Shown here piece after piece: positions 1-13,574 of a stretch of DNA of 64,000 bases. A program made the position numbers and the translations under genes. Where the stretch lies: the NCBI GenBank assembly GCA_020310875.1, contig CM035407.1:90223132-90287131 (forward strand), read 5' to 3'. The stretch is from Ceratopteris richardii. Its lineage: Eukaryota; Streptophyta; Polypodiopsida; Polypodiales; Pteridaceae. Numbering within the stretch: the first letter of the stretch is position 1; every line of letters starts with the position of its first letter. Under the pieces are notes generated by a model that was not told where the DNA came from, ran no database searches, and was given only the letters and a program-made list of their open reading frames with translations.

Positions 1-1060
1 TCTTGGTTCATACACCTGTCCAGTGTTTTACATAATTCTCTAAGCACAACAGCAATTAGCTTAATTCCTCTTGGGGAAGTCTAAGTAGCTTAAAGAGCTA
101 ACTTTCAAGAGTAATCTCATCAAAAATAATGAAACACACACTGAGAATGAGTTTTAACAACTGATGACATCACCCCGATTTTCACGGGCTGCTACAGTTT
201 GAGACCAGTGCGCAGAAAAATCAACATAACTCAAAATGTAGTAATCCAATGATTATGAAAATTCGTATGGTTATACGCAACAGTAAGCGGAATCCAACAA
301 GCTTTAAATCACTGAATTTGGATAAGTAACCACTGAGAAATGGCTCTGACAAGATGAGTAAAAAAGCCGGGTACCTGATAGAGAAGTGAAGATGAATAGA
401 CCCCGTTGACTTCAAATGAACATAACTGAAGATTAAAACATCCAAATGACATGAAAATTTTTGAGCATATAGTAGACTTATAGAGCTAACGTTACCAAGT
501 TAAATCACTGAAAATGATGCACCAAGCTCAGAGAAAACATCTCTGCAAGCTGACTGAGAAAACTGAGAGTAATGGCAGTGAGTAGTACACTTCACAAGAA
601 CATGGAAAGATGAAACCAAATAATCATGAAAATGAAAGTATATTGCTTGTCCAATACAATGACTTACTGATACATATGTGTGCCTTGTAATCACACCTTG
701 ATATGGCATAAAGCTCAGCTCTTGGAGGTCTTCACATAGGTCTCTCTAACCACGACTAAAACTGCCATCTATTTATAGTTGAGTTTGGGAGGCTAACTTC
801 CCTCAATCACTCTCCAATCAATCAATGATTGATTTGATTCTCTACCTACCACAAATCACGAATTCGTGGCTCCTCTTTCCATTCTTGATCAAGTGGACTC
901 AACCACTTAAGATTCTCTTACTTTTACATTAAGTAAACTCTTCAAAAGTTACAAGAGGTAGTTCACAAGTGAACTTTACATAGTCTTCATTTTAAAGCTT
1001 CTTTTATGACTTTGTGGGACTCAAGCCAATACTTAGGCTTGTCATAGACTTGCTCCAACA
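1..1060 (-). mobile_element. Partial copia LTR (inverted copy of the young copia LTR)
   Basis: Mirror image of 60,138-61,197. The terminal TGTTGGAGCAAG of the LTR lies, reverse-complemented, at the 1,060 end, and the rest of the element runs off the left edge of the window. Together with the right copy it shows that the young copia insertion was already present when the arm was duplicated. Confidence 0.85.
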
Positions 1061-4000
1061 TTGATTCCTTAGGTGCAATTGATGAAGACATTGAATAAGA
1101 TAAATTGGTAAGACAAATTCTGACACGTGTAAGAGGAGATGAGAAGTGGAAGCCTTTCATATTGTCAACAGAACTTTCATTAGATCATTTTACTCCTGAT
1201 TTGAATCAATTGCTAGGACATATGCTAAATTTTGAGAATGATAAGAATACAGATCATGCAATTTATTCTAAGGATAAGAAGAAAGCTATCAAAGGAAAGC
1301 AACAATCAATTGAAGATGAAGGTACTTCAAGTCAAGAAAACTTCCTAAGAGGAAGAGGAAGAAATAACAAAGATAGTGTCAAAACTTGCTGGATATGTGG
1401 TAAGACCAATCATCTATCTCATGAATGTTGGCATAATAATCAAAGCAATGTTAAATTTAATCAAAATTTTAACCAGAGAGGAAGAGATGGAAGAAATCAA
1501 AGAGGAAATTATAGAGGTAGAGGAGGTAGGAGTTTCTTTGGAAGAAATGGAGGAAGAAACTTCCAAAACCAATCCTACAATAACACCTACTACAATTATG
1601 CATTAGATTAGAAAGAAGATTCAACTCTTATTATGAATGCAACATGTGAAACTTCAAATGAAGACTTAAGGGTATTCTACATTGACCCAGGGTGTAGTAA
1701 TCACCTGAGTGGAAACATTGCTTTGATGATTGATTTGGATCATAAGGCAATCAATCATACAGTTCAAACAGGTGACAATACAAAGCACAAGGTGAAGTCA
1801 ATTGGATCAATTAAAGCAAAAGATGGAAGTACTCCCTTGAGTAAGGTTTTGTATGTTCCTACGATTCCAAAGAATTTGATTAGTGTAGGACAAATTGTGG
1901 AAAAAGGATATGAGGTGAGGTTCACTTATGATGGAGTTTATGTTGAAGACCCTAGCCAAGGTTATAAGAAAATTGTTACAGGAAAGAAATAAAGAAGGCT
2001 TTTCACATTGAGGGTACAAGGTAATGTTGGACATGCCATGTTTACATATGGAGAGCAAAAGGTGTCTAAGTTGGATCTTTGGCATAAGAGGCTTGGACAC
2101 TTCAATGAAAGAGGTATGAAAGAGATAATTAAAAATGGTTCGGTACTTGGATTACCTAACGTTGCAGGTCAACACATGACATATAGATGTGAAGCATGTC
2201 AATTAGGTTAGGCCCATAAGCAATCATATAACAAGCATGGTTTCATGTATTCAGAAAGATGTGAATTGCTACATACATGTGTGGGGTTCTTCAAAGGACT
2301 TTAGCATAAATGGTTCAAGATATTATGTCACATATGTTGATGATGCTACCAGGTGGATCACTATTTATGTGATCAAAGACAAGTCAGAAATGTTTAGAAC
2401 ATTTAAACACTATCATGCATATGCTGAAAGAATTATAGGACAAAAAATGAACAGTTTAAGATCAAATGGAGGGGGGAGTATTTCTCAAATGAAGTCAGTG
2501 ATTATTTGTGGAATGTAGGTATAAAGGGAGAAGTAGGTACTCTCCTCAACAAAATGGTGTAGTAGAAAGGAGAAATAGAACTCTTGTTGAGTTTGCAAGA
2601 TGAATGATGAAAGAAAATAATTGCGCTAATTATTTGTGGGCTGAGGCTGTAAATACAGCCACATACTTGGTTAATAGGCTACCATGTAAAGCTTTGCAGA
2701 TTATGTCACCATATGAAGCTTGGTGGGGTAAGAGACCTACATCAAATCATTGCAAAGTATTTGGTTGCATAGCTTATGCTTATGTTCCCTCTCCATTAAG
2801 GCAGAAATAGAACCAAAGGCTGAAAAATATGTGTTCATTGGTTATAATGATACGCAAATGGGATATAGGTTGTGGATTCCATCTACAAAGCACTTTCTTG
2901 TATCAAAGGATGTCACATTTGATGAGCAAAGTACTTGGTATTCAGGTACAAATAATACTTATGTAGTTCTTGAAGAAACATTGAATCAGAAGAAAGGTAA
3001 ATCAAAGGTTCAAATCTTTGAAGAACAATGAAGAAGAGAACAATGAAGCACTAGTTGAAGTTGAATAAATGCCAAAGTTTAAATTATCTAGAATGTGATG
3101 AGCCAGAAACTTCAAGAAGTGGAGAACTCAGAAGGTTATCAAGGCACAAATGGCAACCCACAAGGTATAGCTATGATACTTCATTCTTGACTACTAAAGA
3201 TTATGCTTACATGATAAAAGCAGATGAAGACCCATCTACATATGATGAAGCCAAAGGAAAGGAGAATTGGAAAAAAATCTATGAAGGAAGAGTATGATGC
3301 ACTCATTGAGAATGAGACTTGGGAATTGGTACATAAACCAATTAATCATAAGGTAATTGGATGTAAGTGGGTTTACAAAACAAAAAGATTTAGAGATGGA
3401 AGTGTATCTAGGTACAAAGCCAAACTTGTTGTAAAAGGATATGCATGGACATATGGTGTGGACTATGATGAAACTTATAGTCATGTTGCAAAGATGACAA
3501 CCATAAGGACTCTCATAGCTATTCGTGCTTGCAAATGTTGGAAATTACCTCAGTTAGATGTGAAGAATGCATTTCTGAATGGTTACATTTCAGATGAAGT
3601 TTACATGGAACAACTAGATGGTTTTAACTATCAATTTTATCTAGATCATGTGTGTAAGCTCAAGGGAGCTTTGTATGTCTTGAAGTAGGCCCCAAGGGCA
3701 TGGAATTACAGGCTTGTAAAGTTCTTGAAGGAACTTGGTTTCCAAGCATCAAAGGTAGATAGTAGCTTGCTAGTCAAAGCAAGTGAAGATGGGTTTATCT
3801 ATGTTTGTATTTATGTTGACGATATAATACTTACAAGTACAAATGACAAGGTATACAAATGCTTAGGAAGCAGATGGAGAAAGAATTCAAGATTAGTGAC
3901 TTGGGAAATTTGTCATATTTCTTGGGAATGGAGATTTCATATACACAACATGGAGTATATGTAACTCAAGAAAGGTATTTGAAGAATTTGCTAATCAAAT

Positions 4001-5218
4001 TTAAAATGGAAGATTGTAGGATAGCACCAACTCCAATGGAGGTGAATCACAAATTGAGTAGATATGGAGGAGAAGAATTCAAAGACATGAAGCTTTATTA
4101 GAGTTTTTTGGTAGCTTGATTTATGCTACATTAACAAGGCCAGATTTTTCATATGAAGTTGGAGTTTTATCTCAATTCATGCATTGTCCTAGAATGCTTA
4201 GATATATCAAGGGCACACTTAAAGAAGGTTTGTATTATGGGTTTACTTCAGATACAAGGATCAAGATATAAAGTGATGCAGATTGGGCAGGTAACTCTGA
4301 TGATAGAACATCAACACATGGGTATTTGTGTTATGTGGGAGATAAGTTAATTTCATGGTGTTCTAAGAAGCAACATACATTTGCTTTATCATCTACAGAA
4401 TCAGAGTACAAAGGTATGGTAGAAGCTGCAAAGGAAGTCATATGACTAAAAACTCTTATGAAGAGTTTTGATTCATTCAGAGTACTCCTAGCATTTTTGG
4501 AGACAACATGAGTTCTTTGTATTTGGCAGCTAATCTTGTGTTTCATGCTAGGACCAAACATATTGAGATCCAATATCATTTTCTAAGAGAGAAGTTGTTG
4601 ATAAAGAAATAGAAATCATGCATCCTCCCACAAAGGATCAACTTGCAGATATGTTGACAAAGGGTTTGGATGGACCCAAGTTGCAAAGATTTAAAGATAT
4701 GGTAGGGATAAAGAAGATGTAGATAATCACAATTGATGATTGAGGGGGAGTTGTTGGAGCAAGACAATCAACAACTGATGATTATATGAAGCTTAAGAGT
4801 GAAGATGTGAAGAAAAGCATTTGAATAAAAGGGGTCTAGTTTGGGAGAAGCATGCATTAGAAGTTGTAGGTGTCAAAGTCGACTATACAAAAGAATAGAT
4901 TTCAAACATAGGTACATTGTTTTGAGCAAATCTCAAGATCTATTGAATCTTTTGAAGAGATTTAACTTGGACAAGGTGTGCAACTTTAGCAAAAACCTTG
5001 TATAAAGTTTTATAAAAAAATTTACACTTTTGATTAGTCAACAAGTGAATAAAGTGTAGTAGACTTTCCTGAATAATTAGTTTCTTCACAGTTAGTTCAA
5101 AGTTTGATAATTTTGCATTGGTCTTCCAAAATTGGTTGAGGTTTTGAGTTGTTCTTGATATAGAGTTGCTCTAAAATCAAGGATAACTTGTTCTTTTGGA
5201 GATTAACACTCTCCATCA
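1061..5218 (+). mobile_element. Old Ty1/copia element, broken (left-arm copy)
   Basis: Degenerate copia element. Recognisable parts in order: gag C-terminus with a CCHC knuckle (CWICGKTNHLSHEC, about 1.39-1.43 kb), retropepsin region, GAG-pre-integrase, integrase, RT (about 3.2-4.1 kb) and RNase H (about 4.2-4.6 kb). The order is that of copia, with integrase before RT. A polypurine tract (about 4,741-4,750) precedes a 3' LTR at 4,752-5,218 that starts TGTTGGAGCAAG and ends CA. The 5' end of the element is separated from it by the younger copia LTR at 1-1,060. The element is a fossil with roughly ten or more breaks. Lacking the 5' LTR in this window, it cannot be dated from LTR divergence. 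Confidence 0.88.
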
Positions 5219-5333
5219 ATACGGGGGGTCCCATGGGTACTATGCCCACTCACTTGTATAGTTGCAATTTCAAAATTAAAGTCTGGGGGAGTAGGCTTCG
5301 GCTGAACCTCCATTTCAAAAGAAAAAAAAGTGT
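5219..5333 (+). mobile_element. LINE/SINE 3' tail fragment
   Basis: The motif GGGGGGTCCCATGGG is followed by a stretch matching the shared 3' tail of the LINE and SINEs in this window (tactatgccc, gtatagttgcaattt, a purine-rich gggggagtaggc box, then aacctccatttc) and ends in an A-rich tract at about 5,321-5,333. The old copia sits immediately upstream, so the body of this element was split off by that insertion. It is closer to the tail of SINE2 at 29.4 kb than to the big LINE, so it may be a SINE. The 128 bases up to the next element (5,334-5,461) show nothing recognisable. Confidence 0.65.
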
Positions 5334-5461
5334 GGAAGCTTACCCCCCTCAGAATAAAACATGCACCGTTGAAACATATGAATTGATGTGAGGGTGGAAG
5401 CATGATTTTGGAAGCAAATGCCATTTATGTACCATCGGAATAGTTTGAATCCACCCATAGA

Positions 5462-6660
5462 TTTTTTTTTATGGAAAACAGAGATTAAATTAAATTTAGG
5501 AAATATTGTATAGCTGTGGAGGGGGCAAGCCCTCGTGGGGCAATACATCTTAGAGAGAGTGACTCTCCACTATTGGTATCTAACATTACATATGATTTTT
5601 GAATACATGGCTTGATGCATAGGAGCATCAGAGATACTAGAAAGGTAGGCTTGTCCAACAAACTTCATTTCTTTCCAACAGTTGTAAATTTGATTCCTAC
5701 TACCATCTCCAAAGCATCTTTTATTTCTTCCAACCCAGATGTTCCATAATATTTGCACTCTCCATGCATGCCAAAGAAAGGGATACAACCCATTATTGCT
5801 CTGCCAAGGGTGAGGCAGAGATTATTAAGAGGGGACCAGAATTTCTGAGCATAAAAACATTCCATGAATAGGTGAGAAAGATCCTCCAACCTGCCACAGC
5901 TTTTACGATTTCCATTCCCCAAATTTAATTTACAAGCTCTGCTCCCTATCCACAGGCCTTGGTGAATGATAAGCCACAATAAGATGGGCTGCTTATTGAC
6001 ACGACGAAGGGCCCAAATGACCTAAAATCTATAGGACCATTGATGAGTAGTCCATTGGAGATTCCACTTTTGATTCAGCCTCCTGACCAACTTGGGAAAG
6101 GAACCTATTTTTTTGTGAATTCTGGAACATATCCGTAGCAATCGTCTGTAGCTCAAGCTCTTTGTAGTGGTTGCACTTCTCCGTGGCTTTCAGGAGAACC
6201 TCCCTCTAATCCATAAGCACCTGTTTACAACCAAGAGATAAATCAACAATGCCATTAATGAAGAAAGGATCCACAATATTCTGCCCACTGATAAGGCTAT
6301 TCCATGAGTTAAAGCCTTTTTTCCTGCACTTATTCATCTTAATAGGCAAAGGAGAAGCTTCTTCAACGTTCACCCGTCCAGTCCATAATGAGTTCTGTGA
6401 AAAAAACTAGAGATTAGAAGCAAACACTAGATTTAAGGTATAACCCTCTTTAACTTTCATCGAGGCATAGAAATACCTCTAATAATTCCTAGTTCAATTT
6501 TATCTTTGAACTAACCATCCAAGAGCATCACTAGAAATAGCAAACATGAGAGGAGCAAGGGGACGACCCTATCTGATAGATCTATAAAGATTGAAGGGTT
6601 CAAAAGCAGAACAATTCATAGCCACCCTAGAGTTGGCATTACTCAGTGTTTTTTTTTGTA
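5462..6660 (-). mobile_element. 5'-truncated L1-type LINE (left-arm copy)
   Basis: Non-LTR retrotransposon remnant read on the minus strand, ending in a poly-A tract (T run at about 5,461-5,470). Near its 5' end (about 6.55-6.65 kb) is a decayed RT block, YRSIR-GRPLAPLMFAIS, equivalent to the usual SIRQGCPLAPLLF motif. Near its 3' end (5,665-5,979) lies a zf-RVT domain: a WLIIHQGLW start followed by CGRLEDLSHLFMEC. The RT catalytic core is broken by stops and little coding capacity remains. The 5' truncation at the edge of the host-like gene fragment is typical of incomplete target-primed reverse transcription. Confidence 0.75.
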
Positions 6661-8627
6661 ATCTCGATTATGTCTGTAATCTCGATTATGGCCTCGATGT
6701 ATGCCATGATATATAGACAAGTCTCTTCATCAAGAAGAATTAATCTAGAAATAATATAGGCATGGTCAATACGATTTGGGGCTATTCACCATTTCCAAAG
6801 TTGATCACAAAGAGTTCCTGACAGATAGTTAAGTCTTTCACTGATTGTGATCTTTGGTACCGTTCGACAACATCTTCTAATGTTGTAAAATAACCTGTAA
6901 GCAGTAGTATCAATTATCAATGTATTGTCAAGCCCGCACTCCACATTCTTGTTCCAGAAATGAGCCAGTTTCTTGAAATGGATTGGAAATTTCCAAAAAC
7001 ACTGATCCCTCCCCAAAATATCCATAAATTTCCTCTTGAACTCTGGGAAGATTGTATCAATACATTTGTTGACCTCATCTAGATCATAGGCACTCCAAAT
7101 CCAGACATTGAAATGTTCAAGGCACCATTGAAGAAAAGCATTACTGTCAAGAAAGGCCTACTTACTTCGGATATTCATAAATACATCAACTTCTAGAATC
7201 AGAGCCCTAGGTTGTAAATCCTTGTGAATAGCTTTCAATTCTTGTATCTCCTCCTCTACCACGCCACATTGAATCTTTGGGGGGTCCCTTTCTATCTCAA
7301 TAAATTCTGGTTCCATTATCACATGATCCAACCTCTTTCGTTTTTTTCACTTGCCTAGTATTTATTTAGGCTCTTGATTGCCTTTTGGTGTAAACACTAT
7401 TACATGATTAGTTTGAGTTGAAACTGATACTTTTGGCTCAATTTTTGTTGCAATAAGATCACTTTGAGTTGAAATAGGACATATTTGAGTTGAAATAGGA
7501 TCAGTTTGAGTTGAAACTGATACTTTATTTAGTTTCTTTCCTTTTTGGGCATCTTTGTGCTCAACTTTTGAGGATGTAAGACTATCTTTTGTGGCAGTTG
7601 TGAATGGAACTTTGTTCTTTATTTGACCTATAAGCCAAAAATCATTACAACTTACAATCAATGACACTGTTAGTCTATCAAAAATTGTACAGAATATGAT
7701 AAATACAATCAATAACATTGTTACAAAATAGGCTAAATACAAAATCCTATGAGAGCTTATCGATTTGCACAATGTCATGTGTGGATAGTAACCATTACAA
7801 AGATGTATTGTAAGAAGGTGAACAGTAGAACTAAATAGTGAAATCAGTTTCCTCACTTTGAAACTATTTACTACTATCCAAATCATATCATTGTGAAAAG
7901 GCATCATGAGAGGAACGATTGTAAAATTCATACAAATGGGTTCCTAATGTTTATGATGGCATTAAAACTTCAAATTATTTCCAAATTGGTGCTTAAGTTA
8001 TGAACAAAATATTTTAATAACATCCATACAAAATGGGTTGATCACAAACTATGATGATAGCTAATAGATTTTGATGATGCCACACATGTGGATAGTAACC
8101 ATTACAAAGGATAATGATGTAAGAGGGTGAACACTTGTACTATTCTTTCAAAAGATCCTCTATATCAGGTATAGTTCCTTCGTTCAAGTGTGACCGAGTA
8201 GTCTGCCACCTTGTAATTGGGTGCAAATGGCTTGGTGTTTCAGAGATGCTTGCAAAGTTCTTTTCACATTTGCCATAAACTATGCTAGAGTGGCATCCTC
8301 TTGTACATGAACACCTACAACCTTTGTTGTGTATCCACACATGTCAGAAACTGAGGCTCGGTTATAATAGTTTTGCTTCGAGGAGGTTTCATTTGTAGCA
8401 TTCATTTGAAGAACATCTCTATTTGGACTTTGATTATGATCAAAAGTTGGATTCTATAGATGACCCTTGTTTGAACAAACAACGGGATCATTATCAACTA
8501 CAGATTTATTACTAACTAGATGAATATTTGAGCTGCTAACTAGATCAAGAACATTCTCAATCATTCCGTCTAGACCACTATGAAAGTCAATGTGTGTGGA
8601 CTCCACATCATGCATGTTGTCAAATAG
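6661..8627 (-). pseudogene. 3' part of host-like gene with FCP1/HAD-like domain (left-arm copy)
   Basis: Inverted copy of 52,574-54,540. On the minus strand it holds an upstream exon-like frame (about 8,140-8,620), a probable intron, a Ser-Thr-Gln-rich segment (about 7,370-7,620) and an FCP1-homology-like segment (about 6,786-7,319). The last contains ALILEVDVF, FLQWCLEHFNVWIWSA and NTLIIDTTAYRLFYN, which line up with the DLDGTL, WSS and NTLLIDDSPYK blocks of CTD small phosphatase-like proteins. The first catalytic Asp position reads E-V-D, so even the parent family may not be a phosphatase. In-frame stops make this a pseudogene. The RING-like 5' part of the gene is not present in this arm because the duplication stops inside the gypsy element. 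Confidence 0.55.
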
Positions 8628-10203
8628 CAAATTAATAATACCTAATTAGTAATAGCTAGTTAGTAGTAGCTAATTAGTAATAGCTAATTAGTAATAGCTA
8701 ATTCATAATAGCTAATTCATAATAGCTAATTTGTAATAGCTAGTTCGTAATAGCTAATTCGTAATAGCTAATCAATAATAGCTAATCAATAATAGCTAAT
8801 CAATAATAGCTAATCAGTAATACCTAATCAATAATAGCTAATCAATAATACATAATCAATAATAGCTAATTAGTAGCAAGCTTATTAGTAATAGGTAATC
8901 AGTAATAGCTAATTCATAATATCTTATTTGTAATAGCTAATTCATAATAGCTTATCAGCAATAGCTAATCAGTAATAGCTAATTACAAACAAGCTAATCA
9001 ATAATAGCTAATCAATAATAGCTAATTAGTAATAGCTAATTTGTCATAGCTGATTCATAATAGCTAATTTGTCATAGCTGATTAGTAATAGCTAGTTTGT
9101 CATAGTTGATTAGTAATAGCAATTAGTCATAGCTAATTCGTAATAGCTAATAAGTAATAGCTAATTTGTAATAGCTAATTTGTAATAGCTAATTCATTAT
9201 AGCTAATAATTAATAGCTAACCAATAATAGCTAACTAGTAATAGCTATTTATTAATAGCTGATCAATAATAACTAATCAGTAATAGCTAATTAGCAATAG
9301 CTACTTATTAATAGCTAAATCATAATAGCTAATTCATAATAGCTAATTAGTAATAGCTAATCAGTAATAGCTAATCAATAATAGCTAATCAATAATAGCT
9401 AATCAATAATAGCTAATTAGTAACAAGCTAATTAGTAATAGCTAATCAATAATAGCTAACTAGTAATAGGTAATTCATAATAGCTAATTCGTAATAGCTA
9501 ATTCGTAATAACTAATTCGTAATAGCTAATTCATAATAGCTAATTAGTAATAGCTAATCAGTAATAGCTAATTAGTAATAGCTAATTAATAATCATGAAT
9601 TAGAAACAAGCTAATTAGTAATAGCTAACTACTAACAACTTTCGAATAATCAGCTACTTAGTAATAGTTAATTAGTAACAAGCTAATTAGTAATAGCTAA
9701 TTATGAACAACTAACCAAGAACTAGTTACTTCGTAATAGCTACTTAGTAAGAAGCTAATTAGTAATGGCTAATTCGTAATAGGGAATTAATAATACCTAA
9801 TTAGTAATAGCTAATTAGTAATAGCTAATTCATAATAGCTATGCATAATAGCTAATTCCTAATAGCTAATTCGTAATAGCTAATTCCTAATAACTAATTC
9901 ATAATAGCTAATCAATAATAGCTAATCAGTAATAACCAATCAGTAATAGCTAGTTAGTGATAGCTAATTAGTAATAGCTAATTAGTAACAAGCTAATCAA
10001 TAATAGCTAATTCATAATAGCTAATTAGTAATATCTACTTAGTAATAACTACTTAGTAATAGCTACTTAGTAATAGTTGATTACTAACAAACTAAATATT
10101 AATTCATAATAGCTAATTAGTAATATGTGATTAGTAGCAAGCTAATTAATAATAACTTACTAATAAGCTAACGAAGAACCCAATACTTAGTAATAGCTAA
10201 TTT
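8628..10203. repeat. 14-bp minisatellite, TAATAGCTAATTAG type
   Basis: About 1.57 kb, or roughly 110 units, of a 14-bp repeat. The constant part is TAATAGCTAAT and the variable end reads TAG, TCG, CAA, CAG or TCA. Occasional units read AACAAGCTAAT. Every unit contains stop codons, so no protein is encoded. The array is about 30 bp longer than its mirror at 50,967-52,573, as expected from slippage after duplication. The same repeat occurs outside the inverted repeat at 33,350-33,990. Confidence 0.95.
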
Positions 10204-12634
10204 TTTTTTATATATAAAGGAAGTTCTGCATTAGCCTACTCTCCCAGAATTAAATAAAGAAAAATACAAGAGAATGGAACTAGTGCCCATGGGACCCCCC
10301 TAATCCCACAAAGCAGGGGAAGCTTTTACACAGCTTAGATGGCATTACAAAGAAGGTTAATCGCCCTCTCATCACCCTCATGGGGGCCCACTTGGGTTTA
10401 AGCTTGTTGTTGATCAAAAGGAGTACTTGATGATGCCTAAAGGGGGGGGATTTCTTACAGTTAACAATCATTTTGCCAAGGAGGAACAACGATTTCTCAA
10501 TTGACCACTCTTTGGGGGAGTCACCGAAGTTGAAAGCACATCTTTCCCGCCAGATTTTCCATAGGACCTCCCCTCTGATGGCGTTCCAGAGAGTCGCGGA
10601 GCAGCCGATTGCTTCTCCCAATAGGGCTTGCTGCCTATTGAGATGCTTCTGAAGTCTAATTTTCTTTATAACCATTTGCCAGAGTCTGTTGGAGTTGGGG
10701 CAGGTAAACAAGATGTGTGAAACATCTTCGATAGACAGGTAGCAACGTTTGCACCAGGGAGGAATCCCACAAAATTTGCTAGCCTTAAGGTTGGTCCAGA
10801 TTCCAAGATGAAGAATTTGCCATAAGAGGACAGACTTTTTGATTTCTATGAGGGGGTGCCAGATAGCCATGAACTTCATGTCCCACCGAAGCCGCGTCCA
10901 TGACAGGCACCACTTCTTGTTGAGGTTAACCTGATAGTCAATCGTTTCTTTGATGTTCGGGATTTTTGATAGGCTATTCCCATTGTGCCATTTGAGACCA
11001 AGCGAGCTCGACGTGTCGTGTCCCATGAGAAGGAAACCAGATAGAGTCGTTTTGTCTGATACCGGCTGCCCACTTCCAGTCTTCACTAATTCTTGTGTAG
11101 CTTTTGAATTTATTCCAACTCTTCCATAGGGAGCACACGAGATTAGAGCCTTTCGGGAAGATGGGGGATTGGGGAAAATAGCAAGGTCAAGATGTCAAGA
11201 TTCTTCCAATTTGGGAAGCCTATGAGAGCCAACTCGTTCTTGTTTCTGAAGATCAACTTGGCCCACGAGGCCTCCCCATTGCACCAAGCTTAATCATCCA
11301 TTTGGCTGCCAGTTTGTTAGCCATGCACCCAATGTCCAGGATAACAAGTCCCTCACTATCTCTATGGCTGGTGCAGATGGACCATTTGATTTTAGGCACC
11401 CCCTCCTATTGTGGTCGCCCGTCCAAAGGAAGTTTCTACAAATACTATCCAGTTTGGATAGATCTTGCTCTTTCAGTCTCCAACAAGAAAGGAAATAAAT
11501 GGTAGATGAAAGGAGGAACGTGTTGATAACCATAGCACGACCAGCAAGATTGATTTGCATACCTCTCCAATAGTTAAGCTTGTTTTCGAGTTTGGCTAGC
11601 ACCCAGTTCCACCGTTGTTCCATAGAGACCCCAAACCCCAAGGGGATCCCAAGAAGCCGAAAAATTTGGCCCTGCCGAATGATTTGACAGCCATGATCAA
11701 TGAGAAGGTTGGGCTGCAACCCAACAATAGCTCTAAAGGCAGTCTTAGAGTAGTTGATTGTGGATCCAGTAGCCAGACACCTCCAGAACGTCTCTAGGCT
11801 GGTACTATCATTGTGAACAAACGTGTTCATATCATCGGGAAAAAGTCTCATGGTGATCTGACTGTGGTCATGCAGCAAACGGAGGCCTTTTATATTTCCA
11901 GCTTCCACCTGATGCTCCACCAGCCTGCTAAGACCTTCCTTCCGTGGAAATGGCAAAGAGAAGGGGAGCCAATGGGCACCCTTGTCTGATAGATCTTCTA
12001 AGTTTGATCACCTTCGAAAGTTTGCCGTTAATGTTAATTTGGGTCGATGCGTTTCCGAGAAGGGTCACGATCATCTTGGTGAATTTCTGACTACATCCAA
12101 GATCTTGGAGCAACTGCAGAATATAGTCCCATTCCAGCCTATCGTAGGCTTTATCAAAGTCGATCTTGAGGAAGATCATGTCTTGTTTAGACTCATTTCC
12201 AAATTCAAGACCTTCCCAGCTATCTATAATGGTTTCCAAAATTGACGTGCCTTTGATGAAACCTTTTTGGTCCTCGCTTAACCATGCTCTCAAGTGGCAA
12301 GAGATTCTGTTTTCAATGACTTTGGCGATGATCTTGTATCCTGTTTGGAGCATCGTAATAGGACGCCAGTTCTCTATTCTATTCTTTTCCCCTTTTTTGT
12401 GTATTAACTTGATAATGCCATTGTTGAGACAAGAAGGAAGCACGCCAAACTTGAGCGCCTCTTGCCAAACCAAACGAAGAGGGGTGGCAACCACCAACTT
12501 GAAGGATTTAAAGAACTCATTAGTGAGCCCATCGGGTCCCGGGCTTTTACCAGAAGGGAGGGCATCAATGACCTCAATGATTTCTGTTTCAGAGATAGGG
12601 GCATGTAGCAGGCAGCGAAGGTTGAGTGGTATCC
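10204..12634 (-). mobile_element. 3' half of L1-type LINE: RT, zf-RVT and tail (left-arm copy)
   Basis: Minus-strand LINE ORF2 remnant. RT blocks in order: SGKSPGPDGLTNEFFK, IKLIHKKG, WRPITMLQTGYKIIAKV, GFIKGTSILETI, FLKIDFDKAYDRLEWD (motif A), SIRQGCPLAPLLFAI and LFPDDMN (motif C, normally F/YADD). A zf-RVT domain follows at about 10,480-10,870 with the pattern C-x2-C...H-x3-C (GIPPWCKRCYLSIEDVSHILFTC). The 3' tail carries the GGGGGGTCCCATGGG motif and ends in an A-run (T-run at about 10,202-10,209) facing the minisatellite. At least three frameshifts separate the blocks, near 11,950, 11,290 and 11,080. The 5' half is absent from this arm because the gypsy LTR begins at 12,635. Confidence 0.9.
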
Positions 12635-13245
12635 TGTTGAAGCTGAAGGTCAAGGACAAAGCACAGGAGCACATCAAAGAGGTGGACACACAAGTAGAAG
12701 GAGCAAGTAGGGAGCTCCAAGAAGTGTATGTCAAATTTTTAGAAGAATCCCCTACAACAATAGTGATTTTCATCACTAAAAACCATTGTAAATACCATTT
12801 TCTATTTTTGTAACTCCATTTTGTTCAAGGCAAGGAGTCCTTGAGCTTGAGGATATTAGAAGTATCATCCTACCAATTTTCATAATTTTTAGACTTCGTT
12901 TGAGCCCTCAAATAAGCCCTGGAACCTAATTTTTAACTAGGCCGGACACTAGGTCTCGACAGGGCCAAAACTAGTCAAAAAACTATAAAAAGAGCTAGAG
13001 AGCTCATTTTTGAGGTTAGCTTGTTAGAGAATAGAGCTTTTGTAAGAGAACTCTTTTGCAATCAAAGCTTTCCATTGTTCCTCTCTTTGATCTTACCTTG
13101 TGCGCGTGTGTGTGTATGTGTGTGCATGTTTGTGTGCTTTCACTCACGCACTTGTGCCTTCACTTGCTCGTGGTCTTCATACCGGTCCTCATGTCTCTAC
13201 GGATTGACAAGTAAAGGAGGTGGTGCTTACGCTTGAGCTACACCA
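12635..13245 (+). repeat. Gypsy 5' LTR (left arm)
   Basis: 611 bp, starting TGTTGAAGCTG and ending CTACACCA, with a TATA-like CTATAAAAAG at about 12,983. It lies directly downstream of LINE sequence and directly upstream of the primer-binding site. A GT-rich microsatellite is at about 13,103-13,138. The same LTR, older and diverged, is at 25,942-26,556. Confidence 0.85.
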
Positions 13246-13250
13246 AATTT

Positions 13251-13267
13251 TGGCGTCGTTGCCGGGG
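13251..13267 (+). other. Gypsy primer-binding site, tRNA-Asp type
   Basis: TGGCGTCGTTGCCGGGG matches the complement of the plant tRNA-Asp 3' end (TGGCGCCGTTGCCGGGG) at 16 of 17 positions. It follows the LTR by five bases. tRNA-Asp priming is known for the Athila/Tat group, which agrees with the RT motif. Confidence 0.85.
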
Positions 13268-13574
13268 AGAGAGCTTTGAGGACGAGCGTTGTGATGGTAA
13301 GATCGTAGATTTGCGACGTTGGAAGGTAAATCATTTTTGTTCATTTTTGGATTTTTCTTCTTCATCTTCATCATCATCATCATCTCCACCTTCTTCCATC
13401 TTCTTCTTCATAGAAATTTCTTGTTTTTTAGTGCATTTTCACCATTTTCATACCATCTTTCATGCATTATTGTGCGAGGAGGAGCTAGGAAGTGCAAGAG
13501 AGAGCAAGCGCTGTGTTTTTTCATGATTTTCTGCACATACGGAGCTCGCCATTGCTCGGCGCTTAGAAATTTGA

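Noticed and set aside
5188-5548. Overlapping small ORFs around the LINE/SINE tail, identical in both arms
   Set aside because: Their identity reflects the inverted repeat, not selection. They translate untranslated tail and LTR ends.
8628-10203. Regular short repeat resembling a CRISPR array
   Set aside because: The units are 14 bp with no unique spacers, and the context is plant transposons and a gene intron. It is a minisatellite.
13103-13138. GT-rich run as Z-DNA or regulatory element
   Set aside because: It is a short impure microsatellite within the gypsy LTR. Nothing links it to a function.
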